This document shows, in pieces, positions 28,273-36,517 of a stretch of 64,000 bases of DNA (position 1 is the stretch's first letter; every line of letters begins with the position of its first letter). The notes beneath the pieces were generated by a model that was not told where the DNA came from, ran no database searches, and saw nothing but the letters and a program-made list of their open reading frames with translations. The translations under genes were made by a program, and so were the position numbers. The stretch lies in the NCBI RefSeq assembly GCF_025961315.1, contig NZ_JAOQNK010000001.1, positions 1,798,001 to 1,862,000 on the forward strand. Reading direction: 5' to 3'. The stretch comes from Sphingobacterium kitahiroshimense (lineage in GTDB: Bacteria; Bacteroidota; Bacteroidia; Sphingobacteriales; Sphingobacteriaceae).

Positions 28273-29346
28273 TTATTGCTGCAACAAGCTATGTTGAGTT
28301 GCAGTAAAAATATTTCTAAAGACAATGTTCATTTCCTGTTCGCGCTGCGCGGCACCTATTCCGCAGCCAGGGAATAATTCCACAGTATTATTTTTAATAG
28401 CTGATACAAAGTTGCGGCTTGTAACTGCGATTTTCTCATAAATCTCAACGTTTTCAATCCCCAGCAATATATTACCCCAAGATTCTTCTGTCAAACAATA
28501 AATTTGACGCTTACGTTCAATAAAATCACATTGCATCTCATCCAAACGTTTAAACAGATTTTTACCTTTGTCCTTTAACCAATCTGCATCTTGAGATTTT
28601 AAAATATAATATTTTTCAACAAGATCAATAAATCTATTATACATCCCAATAAAATTGCTCAGCAAGGTTAATTCCGCAAAAGGAATAAACGGATACTGAT
28701 AAAGAAAATCAGGCCAGGTACTTTCAGATTCATTAATCAAAAAACTGCGAGAGTTTCCCACAAAATGATTTTCAACAGAAAAACTATGGCTAGCCGTGCA
28801 TTCTAATCCAAAAGTATCCCAATCATAATGAATCAATACATCATCCCGATCAAAAAAGAACGAATGGATCACTTGCTGACCGTTTTTATCGAGCACAGGT
28901 TTACCATCTTCCGTAATGATACAATTGGCGGTAAAATGACTTAAATGCGGAGCACCAGTGGCATATTTCCAATGACCATGAATACGATATCCCCCATCCG
29001 CTCTTTCTGCATATCCAGATGCTCGTCCACTTCCTCCCAGACAAACTTCCGGATTTTGAAAAATTTCTTTTCCTATTTGCGGATCAATAAAACCGACAAA
29101 TAAATTAGCTCCCGAACATAAAGTTATTGTCCATGCCAAACCACCATCATGATAGGCCAATTCTTCTAAAAATTTCATTCCATCTAAAAGAGTTAATCCC
29201 AGTCCCCCAAGAGATTTCGGAACCCAAATTTTAAACCACTTTTCACGAAATGCTAAATCTAACTGCTTTGCAGTCATCCTTTTTAAAGAAATTGCCTCTT
29301 GTTGTTGGTCTTTTATCAGATTAATTTGATCTTGAGTAAGTATCAT
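28273..29346 (-). CDS. Acyl-CoA-dehydrogenase-like flavoprotein
   Basis: 357 aa. The N-terminal helical part ('FKIWVPKSLGGLGLTLLDGMKFLEELAYHDGGLAWTI') and the central beta domain ('CLGGSGRASGYAERADGGYRIHGHWKYATGA') follow the acyl-CoA dehydrogenase fold. It is slightly short and lacks an obvious catalytic Glu motif, so it may be a redox or monooxygenase variant. Its start overlaps the 3' end of the pnuT-like gene by 26 bp, and both lie downstream of a TPP riboswitch, which implies a role linked to thiamine status. Confidence 0.78.
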   Translation of the reverse strand: MILTQDQINLIKDQQQEAISLKRMTAKQLDLAFREKWFKIWVPKSLGGLGLTLLDGMKFLEELAYHDGGLAWTITLCSGANLFVGFIDPQIGKEIFQNPEVCLGGSGRASGYAERADGGYRIHGHWKYATGAPHLSHFTANCIITEDGKPVLDKNGQQVIHSFFFDRDDVLIHYDWDTFGLECTASHSFSVENHFVGNSRSFLINESESTWPDFLYQYPFIPFAELTLLSNFIGMYNRFIDLVEKYYILKSQDADWLKDKGKNLFKRLDEMQCDFIERKRQIYCLTEESWGNILLGIENVEIYEKIAVTSRNFVSAIKNNTVELFPGCGIGAAQREQEMNIVFRNIFTATQHSLLQQ

Positions 29347-29953
29347 ATGTTAGTTCATGTTTAAGAATTCTCTTCCAGTTAAAATAACCAAAGAAAGCCA
29401 TCACAAATAAAAATACAGTCAGTGCTGCGAATAGTAGTAAATCTTTATGATAAAGCAAAGGGATCGCCATGAGATTACTAATATTTAATAATATCCAATT
29501 TTCTATTTTCCGCTTTGCCAGCAACCACATGCCTGCCCATGCAGTACAAGATACCAAGGCATCCCATAGCGGAACATCTGAATCTGTAGCATGTAACAAT
29601 CCGAAATAGAATATGGTAAATCCTATAATACATATCAATAAGACAATAATCCAATCCTTACGTGATGCGGTCGATATGATATGTTGATGATTACTATTTT
29701 GCTGCCAGTAAATCCAACCATAAATACTCATTAATAAGTAATACATGTTCAAGGCAATTTCACCGTATAGTTTTGCGAAATATAAAACGTAAATGGATAT
29801 CACAATACCAGAAATACCAAAAAGGTAATTAATAGGTTTATTGGACTTTGCAAACCAGACCTGCAATATACCAAAGCCTACTGCTAGCCATTCTGCGAGG
29901 GATGTAGCTTTAACCTGCTGAAAAAAATCGTTTAAAATTTGATTTAACTGCAT
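29321..29953 (-). CDS. pnuT: PnuC-family transporter, probably thiamine transporter PnuT
   Basis: 210 aa with about seven hydrophobic segments. The PnuC signature region 'EIALNMYYLLMSIYGWIYWQQ' and 'VPLWDALVSCTAWAGMWLLAKRKIENWILLNISNLMAIPLLYHKDLLL' are present. PnuC proteins take up nicotinamide riboside, while riboswitch-controlled homologues (PnuT) take up thiamine. The TPP riboswitch 74 nt upstream makes thiamine the likely substrate. It is translationally coupled to the downstream acyl-CoA-dehydrogenase-like gene. Confidence 0.87.
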   Translation of the reverse strand: MQLNQILNDFFQQVKATSLAEWLAVGFGILQVWFAKSNKPINYLFGISGIVISIYVLYFAKLYGEIALNMYYLLMSIYGWIYWQQNSNHQHIISTASRKDWIIVLLICIIGFTIFYFGLLHATDSDVPLWDALVSCTAWAGMWLLAKRKIENWILLNISNLMAIPLLYHKDLLLFAALTVFLFVMAFFGYFNWKRILKHELTYDTYSRSN

Positions 29954-30026
29954 TTAATATGTGTGTAAAATAAAAACAATACACACTTAGGGAGTCGCTA
30001 TAAATGCACGATTTGTGAAATTAAAA

Positions 30027-30150
30027 TCCCTACGCCAGCATTATCCGGATCAGGTATATAACAACAATTGCTCACTGTGATGAGCAATTGTTGTTATTGG
30101 GTATAATCTCAGCCTGTAACAGTAAATAATACTTCAAGCACCCCATAAGT
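30027..30150 (-). promoter_or_regulatory. TPP (thiamine pyrophosphate) riboswitch
   Basis: Read leftwards, the THI-box elements appear in order: GGGGTGC at 30144-30138, GGCTGAGA near 30114-30107, then ACCTGATCCGG and ATAATGCTGGCGTAGGGA ending at 30027. Between the last two blocks is a 15-bp perfect stem (30060-30074 with 30081-30095), an extended optional P3 arm. The leader precedes the PnuT-like gene. Binding of TPP normally lowers expression. Confidence 0.95.
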
Positions 30151-30164
30151 ATGGTGAAAAGAAA

Positions 30165-31673
30165 TTAATCTTTAAAATTCTCTAATTTTAATGCTGTATG
30201 TGTACGCTTTCTAGTGGCTTCACACAGTTCAACATTATCATTTAATGATTGCCCATGTGAAGGAATCATTTCACGCAATTTCTTGCGATATTCGTCTGCT
30301 TTTGCACGTTCAGGAAAACATCTTTTCAGTAATTTAATCATGATAGCGACAGAAGTCGATGCTCCTGGTGAAGCTCCTAGTAAGGCTGCAATAGAACCAT
30401 CTGCTGCGGATACAACTTCTGTTCCAAATTCAAGAACACCACCATGTTTAGCATCTTTTTTGATTACTTGAACACGTTGACCAGCAACCTCAATTTTCCA
30501 GTCTTCTAATTTTGCCGTAGGCATAAACTGCTTCAAAGCATCCAATTTATCTTTTGGACTTTTCATCACCTCAGAAATCAAATATTTAGTCAAATCCATA
30601 TTATCCCGACCTACGGATAACATCGGTTTAATATTCGACAACTTAATCGATGCAGGTAAATCAAAGTAAGAACCTTGTTTTAAGAATTTAGTAGAAAAAC
30701 CAGCATATGGACCAAATAATAAGGCCTGCTTACCATCAATATAGCGGGTATCAAGATGTGGAACAGACATCGGAGGAGCACCGATAGATGCTTTACCATA
30801 TACTTTAGCGTTATGATCTTTAATAACATCCTCATTCACACAACGTAACCACTGTCCGCCAACTGGAAAACCACCATATCCTTTTGATTCTGGAATTCCA
30901 GATTTTTCTAACAGCAATAAAGAATGTCCACCAGCACCAATAAATACAAACTTGGCATTAATTGTTCTTTTCTCTCCAGTTTTCAAATCCTTAACTTCCA
31001 ACTCCCAAGTGCCATTGTCATTCCGTTCAATGTCGCGGACTTCTTGTGTAAGATGTAATGTAATATTATCTTTTGCATCTAGATGTTGTACCAAATCACG
31101 CGTTAGAGCGCCAAAGTTCACATCAGTTCCTAAGATCATTTTCGTGGCCGCAATTTTATCATCAGCAGGACGACCTTTCATCATAAGTGGAATCCACTCA
31201 TTCAAAACAGCTTTATCTTCGGTATATTCCATGCCTTTAAACAAGTTATTCTTGGATAGTGCATCATATCTTTTACGAAGAAAATCAATATCTTTTTCGC
31301 CAAAAACAGCACTCATATGAGGTACTGAGCGAATAAAATCTTCAGGTTTTGTTATGACCCCTTTATCAACTAAATAGGTCCAAAATTGCTTGGAAACCTC
31401 AAATTGTTCTGCAATGCTGATTGCTTTATCAATTTTTACAGAACCATCCGCTTGTTGTGGGGTATAATTCAACTCACATAATGCAGAGTGACCAGTTCCA
31501 GCATTATTCCATGCATCCGAACTCTCTGCTGCAACAACATCCAAGCGCTCTAAAATCTCTATTTTAATATCTGGGCTTAACTCATTGATAAGTGTGCCCA
31601 AAGTTGCGCTCATGATACCTGCGCCAATTAAAACGACGTCTACCTCTTTGGTATTTTTTGTTTTTTTACTCAT
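30165..31673 (-). CDS. mqo: Malate:quinone oxidoreductase
   Basis: 502 aa, the usual length. FAD-binding 'VVLIGAGIMSATLGTLINEL' at the N-terminus, then 'AAESSDAWNNAGTGHSALCELNYTPQ', 'FIGAGGHSLLLLEKSGIPESKGYGGFPVGGQWLRC' and C-terminal 'LLGASPGASTSVAIMIKLL' are diagnostic of Mqo. It is a peripheral membrane enzyme that oxidises malate to oxaloacetate and passes electrons to quinone, completing the TCA cycle. Monocistronic, with a plausible promoter directly upstream. Confidence 0.96.
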   Translation of the reverse strand: MSKKTKNTKEVDVVLIGAGIMSATLGTLINELSPDIKIEILERLDVVAAESSDAWNNAGTGHSALCELNYTPQQADGSVKIDKAISIAEQFEVSKQFWTYLVDKGVITKPEDFIRSVPHMSAVFGEKDIDFLRKRYDALSKNNLFKGMEYTEDKAVLNEWIPLMMKGRPADDKIAATKMILGTDVNFGALTRDLVQHLDAKDNITLHLTQEVRDIERNDNGTWELEVKDLKTGEKRTINAKFVFIGAGGHSLLLLEKSGIPESKGYGGFPVGGQWLRCVNEDVIKDHNAKVYGKASIGAPPMSVPHLDTRYIDGKQALLFGPYAGFSTKFLKQGSYFDLPASIKLSNIKPMLSVGRDNMDLTKYLISEVMKSPKDKLDALKQFMPTAKLEDWKIEVAGQRVQVIKKDAKHGGVLEFGTEVVSAADGSIAALLGASPGASTSVAIMIKLLKRCFPERAKADEYRKKLREMIPSHGQSLNDNVELCEATRKRTHTALKLENFKD

Positions 31674-31689
31674 GTCTTCGTGATTGATG

Positions 31690-31721
31690 CAAATTTAATA
31701 TAGATTTTTATATTAACGCAA
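31690..31721 (-). promoter_or_regulatory. Probable promoter of mqo
   Basis: Read leftwards, TTG at 31721-31719 and TAAATTTG at 31697-31690 are separated by 21 bp, fitting the Bacteroidota TTTG/TAnnTTTG promoter. It ends 16 bp before the mqo start codon. Confidence 0.5.
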
Positions 31722-31970
31722 TCCTTTTGTCAAAAAACTGTACTTTTTAAAATCACTTATTCAAAAATACCATACTATTATTAAGAATTCCCTAACACAG
31801 CAATTTTTATGAATAGCTGCTAGCATGACAATAGTGGTATTATAAAGACTCTGGGTAATGTTAATTCAAATTATTATTTAGAATTAACGAATTAAATTGA
31901 TCCGAGTGTTGCGATTGTAGTATACTTTTAACATTTTTGCAAGCACCCTTATTACATATAATACATAAGA

Positions 31971-32714
31971 ATGAAACTACTTGAAGGAAAAACAGCTCTA
32001 ATTACTGGAGCATCAAAAGGAATAGGAAGAAAAATTGCTGAAGTATTTGCCCAAAACGGTGCAAATGTAGCATTCACATATTTATCATCTGTGGAAAAAG
32101 GCCAAGCTTTAGAGCAAGAACTTCAGGCTTTTGGAACTACTGTAAAAGGTTATCGTTCAGATGCATCAAAATTTGATGAGGCTGAAAAACTCATCAATGA
32201 TATTGTTTCAGATTTTGGAACTATTGATGTGGTTGTTAATAATGCTGGAATAACAAAAGATGGTTTGTTAATGCGCATGACTGAGGAAAACTGGGATGAT
32301 GTGATCAATGTAAATTTAAAATCAGTATTCAATGTCACTAAAGCAGCTTCTAAAATCATGATGAAAAACCGTAAAGGATCTTTCATCAATATGAGTTCAG
32401 TAGTAGGTATACAAGGAAATGCTGGTCAAGCTAATTATGCAGCTTCTAAAGCTGGTATTATTGGTTTCTCTAAATCAGTGGCAAAAGAATTAGGCTCAAG
32501 AAATATTAGATCAAACGTAGTTGCTCCAGGTTTTATACGCACAGAAATGACCGATATTTTAGATCCTAAAATTGTTGCTGGATGGGAAGCTGGTATTCCT
32601 ATGAAACGCGCAGGTCAAGCAGAAGATGTTGCAAATGCATGTCTATTTCTTGCATCGGACCTTTCAACATATGTCACAGGACAAGTATTGCCTGTAGATG
32701 GTGGTATGGTATAA
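31971..32714 (+). CDS. fabG: 3-oxoacyl-[acyl-carrier-protein] reductase
   Basis: 247 aa classical short-chain dehydrogenase. The NADPH motif is 'ALITGASKGIGRKIAEVFA', 'VVNNAGITKDGLLMRMTEENWDDVI' is characteristic of FabG, and the catalytic triad is seen as Ser in 'NMSSVVGIQGN' with Tyr and Lys in 'NYAASKAGIIG'. 'YVTGQVLPVDGGM' is the standard C-terminus. It reduces 3-oxoacyl-ACP in fatty-acid elongation. Monocistronic with its own terminator. Confidence 0.96.
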   Translation: MKLLEGKTALITGASKGIGRKIAEVFAQNGANVAFTYLSSVEKGQALEQELQAFGTTVKGYRSDASKFDEAEKLINDIVSDFGTIDVVVNNAGITKDGLLMRMTEENWDDVINVNLKSVFNVTKAASKIMMKNRKGSFINMSSVVGIQGNAGQANYAASKAGIIGFSKSVAKELGSRNIRSNVVAPGFIRTEMTDILDPKIVAGWEAGIPMKRAGQAEDVANACLFLASDLSTYVTGQVLPVDGGMV

Positions 32715-32732
32715 TATATATATAATACATAT

Positions 32733-32769
32733 AAAAAAGGTTCTTGAAGTGATCAAGGACCTTTTTTTA
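32733..32769. terminator. Terminator after fabG
   Basis: GGTTCTTGA pairs with TCAAGGACC (one G-U) inside an A6/T7 frame. It separates fabG from the LuxE-like gene. Confidence 0.9.
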
Positions 32770-32798
32770 TTGTAAAAGCTTTTATATGTCTATATTTG
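32770..32798 (+). promoter_or_regulatory. Probable promoter of the LuxE-like gene
   Basis: TTG at 32770-32772 and TATATTTG at 32791-32798 are separated by 18 bp, close to the Bacteroidota consensus, 18 bp before the start codon. Confidence 0.5.
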
Positions 32799-32816
32799 CA
32801 CTGAAATTTTAATCGT

Positions 32817-33794
32817 ATGAACTGGGATCGGGTATTTGCTATTCAAAATGACACAGAATTTAATGAAATTTGCTTGGAAACTTTTCATTTTCAAATGGAA
32901 AACACAAGCATTTACAGACAGTATGTGCAGTATTTGAATAAAAAAACTCATACAATAGATCATTATACGAAAATTCCGTTTCTCCCAATCGAACTATTCA
33001 AATCTCAAGAAATTATAGCTGACAACTTCAGTCCTGAAATTGTATTCACAAGCTCAGGTACAACAGGAATCACCACAAGTAAGCATCTGGTGGCTAAAAA
33101 AGAAGTATATGAAAAAAGCTTTCGCACTGCTTTTGAACAATTTTATGGAAAAATAGACAACATTGCCATTTTGGCGCTACTTCCATCCTATTTAGAACGA
33201 ACAGGTTCTTCATTGATCTACATGATCAATGATTTAATGCAACATAGTCAACAACCCGAAAGTGACTATTTCTTATACAATCATGAGGAACTTTATCAAA
33301 CCCTTATAAAATTAAAAGCTAAAGGCACGAAAACCTTGCTATTCGGTGTGACATTTGCACTTCTTGATTTTATTGAAAAATATGAATTGACATTTCCGGA
33401 GTTAATCATTATGGAAACTGGGGGAATGAAAGGAAAACGTAAAGAAATGGTCCGTGAGGAAATTCATGATTTATTATGTAAAAGCTTTCAAGTTCCAGGA
33501 ATACATTCGGAATATGGAATGACTGAATTGCTATCACAGGGCTATTCATATGGTAACGGGATATTCAGACACCCCAACTGGATGAAGATCTTAATTCGGG
33601 AAACAAATGATCCGCTAACGCTTGCTGAAAATAAAAAAACAGGCGCTATCAATGTTATTGACTTAGCAAATCGATATTCGTGTTCTTTTATTGCAACCCA
33701 AGACCTCGGAAAAATCTATGATGATGGATCTTTTGAAGTCTTAGGTCGCTTTGATCAAAGTGATATACGTGGTTGTAATCTTCTCGTCCAATAA
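32817..33794 (+). CDS. LuxE/PaaK-family acyl-protein synthetase-like protein
   Basis: 325 aa adenylate-forming enzyme. The P-loop-like 'VFTSSGTTGITTSKHLV' at about residue 80, 'HSEYGMTELLSQGYSYGNGIFRHPNWMKI' and the C-terminal 'TQDLGKIYDDGSFEVLGRFDQSDIRGCN' match LuxE and phenylacetate-CoA-ligase relatives, which activate carboxylic acids. The natural acyl substrate in Bacteroidota is not known to me. Its last 30 codons and stop lie in the 112-bp sequence that is repeated at 54448-54559, so the 3' end marks the left edge of the island. Confidence 0.82.
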   Translation: MNWDRVFAIQNDTEFNEICLETFHFQMENTSIYRQYVQYLNKKTHTIDHYTKIPFLPIELFKSQEIIADNFSPEIVFTSSGTTGITTSKHLVAKKEVYEKSFRTAFEQFYGKIDNIAILALLPSYLERTGSSLIYMINDLMQHSQQPESDYFLYNHEELYQTLIKLKAKGTKTLLFGVTFALLDFIEKYELTFPELIIMETGGMKGKRKEMVREEIHDLLCKSFQVPGIHSEYGMTELLSQGYSYGNGIFRHPNWMKILIRETNDPLTLAENKKTGAINVIDLANRYSCSFIATQDLGKIYDDGSFEVLGRFDQSDIRGCNLLVQ

Positions 33795-33814
33795 GTTTTA
33801 TTTTAAGCTGGGAT
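33703..33814 (+). repeat. Island-flanking direct repeat, left copy (112 bp)
   Basis: Matches 54448-54559 in the same orientation at 105 of 112 positions, offset 20,745 bp. It contains the end of the luxE-like gene, its stop, and, on the opposite strand, a remnant of the last codons of ypfJ ('PSLK' and stop). Several differences fall at third codon positions of luxE, so both copies evolved as coding sequence. Confidence 0.92.
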
Positions 33815-34239
33815 ACAATCATAAACTTCAATATTATACACGGAAGTAAAAACTTGTTTTGCCTTAAATGATACTTCCCTATCTTATCGTGCCGAATCGG
33901 CTTTCTAACGCTGTATCCCCCCGCCTGTCACATTAACAAATGAGCAAACCTATCGTTATTTCAACAAAATTGACACTTTTTAGATTAGGCTCAACGCAAA
34001 ACAACTCCTTCCGAATTACATATTTAAAGATGAGATATTATTCCGACTTTCTTATAATTTCTTAAGGAATCAATCTTTCTTTATTAATTTTTTATTTATT
34101 TAAAAAATTCAATTAGACTTACTATACCTCCCACAACATCAAAATATTTTTTTCCCATCAGTAAGAAAAAAACTTTGCATATAATACATTTCTTCCTTAA
34201 TTTTAGTATAGAAAAGATTAATTAACCTATTTTAAAATT
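33815..34239. other. AT-rich intergenic region at the left edge of the island
   Basis: About 425 bases with no recognisable gene, following directly on the left direct repeat. No integrase gene and no tRNA were seen. Confidence 0.45.
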
Positions 34240-35382
34240 ATGATTAGAGTATTAACAAACCTAGGCGTGGCCATATCGGCCTATGGTATCCTTCATCAAA
34301 ACAAAGAAGAAGATGAACAGACTCAAAAAGAATTGTTAGAGGCGCTGAAAGAAATTGAAATCGATTCCAATCACATGTACATCAGTCACGGAAACCATAA
34401 GATGGCCCAGAAGTCTTTCCGTATATTCTACAGTCAGCTTCGACTGTTTTTTGATAGGATATACCTTAAAAAAAACACAGAGGTAGATCCAGTCATTTTG
34501 AAATTTCACGAACTCTTTCAGACTTACGAAAACATCTACAGTCAAGATATGGATCTGGAAGAACCATTGACACACTATCAGCTTCAACTTTTAAAAGTAG
34601 AGATCATGGAGAAATTTCCTGCATTAAAAGACTCCCTATTAAAAAAAGGTATAGGGCAGGTCCTGATATTAGAGATCCAGGCTGCAATAGAAAGCCTTTT
34701 TAATGGCGCAGAAATAAAGATTTATTATTATCATTATCTGTTCTTCAATAAATTGTTACAATCGCTAACAAATATTGCTCAGGATAGCCGAAACAAAGAT
34801 TGGGAACGTCGCTTTATCGAGACCATGATCAATATCAACTTCAATCATATGGGATTTTTTAATCGCTGCTGTGAGCTAATAAACTCTCAGCTTCAAAATC
34901 TTTGCGAAGACCATCAAATGATGTCTATTGATATAAACGGGCTTAGAATAAGCCAAGCTTCCCGTGATCCTAAATTATACTTTGATACTACCCGTAAGCA
35001 TCTTGCAGACCTGCTCATCGAATATGCGGAACAAAGAAAAAACATAAAAAAACCAAGATGTTTATATACATCAGATACCAAATCGGAAGATTGTACTGGC
35101 GTCTTGAGCAATTTAACTGCAGGTGGGGCCAGCACCTTCTACCATTACTTTCAAAAAGAAAACTTTTTAAAAGCAGAAAATAAGAAGTCAGGTGCTAAAA
35201 ACTTTGCAGGTAATGTAAAATTAAGCAATGGCGCTAATCTGACGGAGGCACAGCTCCTCAAGTTTGACAAAGGTAAACATCGTAATGACATTAGGAGTTT
35301 AGCCATAAAACTGAAAGCTATCCTTGACCAGATTGAAATTGATCTCGATAATTCATATGGATCACCTAAAAATAGGCGCTGA
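34240..35382 (+). CDS. Unknown protein, 380 aa, helical
   Basis: No family recognised. After a weakly hydrophobic start ('MIRVLTNLGVAISAYGIL') the protein is mostly alpha-helical and charged, with two Tyr/His-rich stretches ('IKIYYYHYLFFNKLLQSL', 'INFNHMGFFNRCCELINSQL') and a basic, turn-rich C-terminus ('KKSGAKNFAGNVKLSNGANL'). No catalytic motif was seen. It is the first gene of the island and is followed by a hairpin terminator. A regulator such as RteC was considered but its motifs are absent. Confidence 0.6.
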   Translation: MIRVLTNLGVAISAYGILHQNKEEDEQTQKELLEALKEIEIDSNHMYISHGNHKMAQKSFRIFYSQLRLFFDRIYLKKNTEVDPVILKFHELFQTYENIYSQDMDLEEPLTHYQLQLLKVEIMEKFPALKDSLLKKGIGQVLILEIQAAIESLFNGAEIKIYYYHYLFFNKLLQSLTNIAQDSRNKDWERRFIETMININFNHMGFFNRCCELINSQLQNLCEDHQMMSIDINGLRISQASRDPKLYFDTTRKHLADLLIEYAEQRKNIKKPRCLYTSDTKSEDCTGVLSNLTAGGASTFYHYFQKENFLKAENKKSGAKNFAGNVKLSNGANLTEAQLLKFDKGKHRNDIRSLAIKLKAILDQIEIDLDNSYGSPKNRR

Positions 35383-35409
35383 TACTGCTCAAGAAAAATA
35401 TTTCCCATG

Positions 35410-35446
35410 GTCTACCTTCTTTTTTCAGCTAAAAATGAAGGTAGAC
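35410..35446 (+). terminator. Hairpin after the 380-aa gene
   Basis: GTCTACCTTC (35410-35419) pairs perfectly with GAAGGTAGAC (35437-35446). It sits 28 bp downstream of the stop codon. Confidence 0.7.
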
Positions 35447-35534
35447 TAAAATAATTTGCGAATTCGCTACGATGTCTTCAAAAGACAAATTAATTTCATC
35501 CTAAAAAGCCCTCTCAATACTATGCTCAGCCATG

Positions 35535-35566
35535 TTTTTTACAAGAATCTCAATTTCTTGTAAAAA
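35535..35566. terminator. Hairpin TTTTTACAAGAA / TTCTTGTAAAAA
   Basis: A 12-bp stem with a short AT loop, flanked by T- and A-runs; could stop transcription in either direction. Confidence 0.5.
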
Positions 35567-35839
35567 GGACAAAAATCCCAAAAATCTTTGAAAAGATCGT
35601 ATTTCTTTGTTCTTAATTACCTTTAAGACTATTTAAACAGTTGTTTACAAAAAATCACATCGTCTAGAATTCCTAAAGCCGTGCTATATATTTGAATTTA
35701 AACGTACGAATAAAGTATTTCGAACGCTTCCCAAAAGTGACTATTTCAAGAAAATAAAAAATGCAGTAGTTCCTTTCGAAAAATATTAATTGTCGGTGAT
35801 GTGTAGGATGCCGCCGTTAATGTGAAACCAGCCATGACT

Positions 35840-35862
35840 CCCTAGCTCCAGAAGAGCTAGGG
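35840..35862. other. Hairpin CCCTAGCTC / GAGCTAGGG
   Basis: A 9-bp perfect stem with loop CAGAA, unusually GC-rich for this region. It ends where the membrane-protein remnant ends on the minus strand. Without a clear T-run its role is uncertain. Confidence 0.45.
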
Positions 35863-36137
35863 TTTCAATGACTTAAAATTTAAAAAGAATATTATGAAAA
35901 CAGATAAGACAAGAAAAAGTAAAATACTACCGCCATACCCGATTTGAGATTTGTATTTGTCCTTTATTTTGAAATAGACAAATGGAATTAAGAACATAAA
36001 AGCCTGACATAAAGATGATATAGAAAAAATTGGTGATGGCAATATTACGGGTTTGTGCCATTTCTAAAATTAGAAACCAGCTAAATAAAAAAATGAAAAC
36101 AAATTGATTGGCCAAATAAGGAGTCCAGGCGCCAATT
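35857..36137 (-). pseudogene. Frameshifted membrane-protein remnant (possibly MauE/DoxX-like)
   Basis: Two adjacent minus-strand frames together encode one short multi-span protein. The first reads 'YLANQFVFIFLFSWFLILEMAQTRN' and, after a frame change near 36040, the second continues 'FSISSLCQAFMFLIPFVYF' and 'GGSILLFLVLSVFIIFFLNF'. About 90 residues with three hydrophobic segments remain; there is no proper start. Redox-associated MauE/DoxX proteins often accompany TlpA-like thioredoxins, and a TlpA gene is nearby, but the assignment is a guess. Confidence 0.45.
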
Positions 36138-36236
36138 CAAAACACAACACTCTGATAGTTGGAGGCTGTGGGGGCCAGTACATCTAAAAATGCTACTGTG
36201 ATCAGTTAACCTAATGATAATTTAACTTAAAACAAA

Positions 36237-36449
36237 ATGGCAACATTTCAGTTGAATAACCCTAGTAACCCTGGAGATCCAGCAAGTTACTCATTGGGAA
36301 GCCCGTCTTGTTCAGGAAATAATCAGATCTGTTCTATAGAAGCACCAAATGCAGGTGGTGTTCCTACCATTTCAAATGCTCTACGCAATGAAATGTTACA
36401 AGCTCTGAATACGAGAACAAGCACAACAAATGTAAAATTAAAAGCTTAA
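36237..36449 (+). CDS. Small two-cysteine protein, unknown
   Basis: 70 aa without a signal peptide or leader of known type: 'MATFQLNNPSNPGDPASYS', then a Cys pair seven residues apart ('SCSGNNQIC'), then 'PTISNALRNEMLQALNTRT'. Asn, Ser and Pro are frequent. It lies between a membrane-protein remnant and the convergent TlpA gene and is closed by a strong terminator. I recall similar small proteins in Sphingobacteriaceae but no function. A peptide product or redox substrate is possible; lack of a GG leader argues against a standard RiPP precursor. Confidence 0.6.
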   Translation: MATFQLNNPSNPGDPASYSLGSPSCSGNNQICSIEAPNAGGVPTISNALRNEMLQALNTRTSTTNVKLKA

Positions 36450-36478
36450 ATAAGATTTTAATTTTTACATTTAATACG

Positions 36479-36508
36479 AAAGAGCTATCATTTTTTTGAT
36501 AGCTCTTT
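36479..36508. terminator. Bidirectional terminator
   Basis: AAAGAGCTATCA (36479-36490) pairs with TGATAGCTCTTT (36497-36508) around six T. It serves the small gene and, in the other direction, the susC-susD-tlpA operon. Confidence 0.88.
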
Positions 36509-36517
36509 CCTCTAATT

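Larger units (their letters stand above)
35383..35856. other. Non-coding stretch with several hairpins
   Basis: About 470 bases after the 380-aa gene. It contains the terminator at 35410-35446, a second hairpin at 35535-35566 and a GC-rich one at 35840-35862. No gene was recognised. Confidence 0.45.

Noticed and set aside
34240..35382. RteC-type conjugation regulator
   Set aside because: Characteristic motifs are absent and no conjugation or integrase genes were found in the island.
36237..36449. Second lanthipeptide precursor
   Set aside because: No double-glycine leader, and it points away from and is 16 kb distant from the LanB gene.
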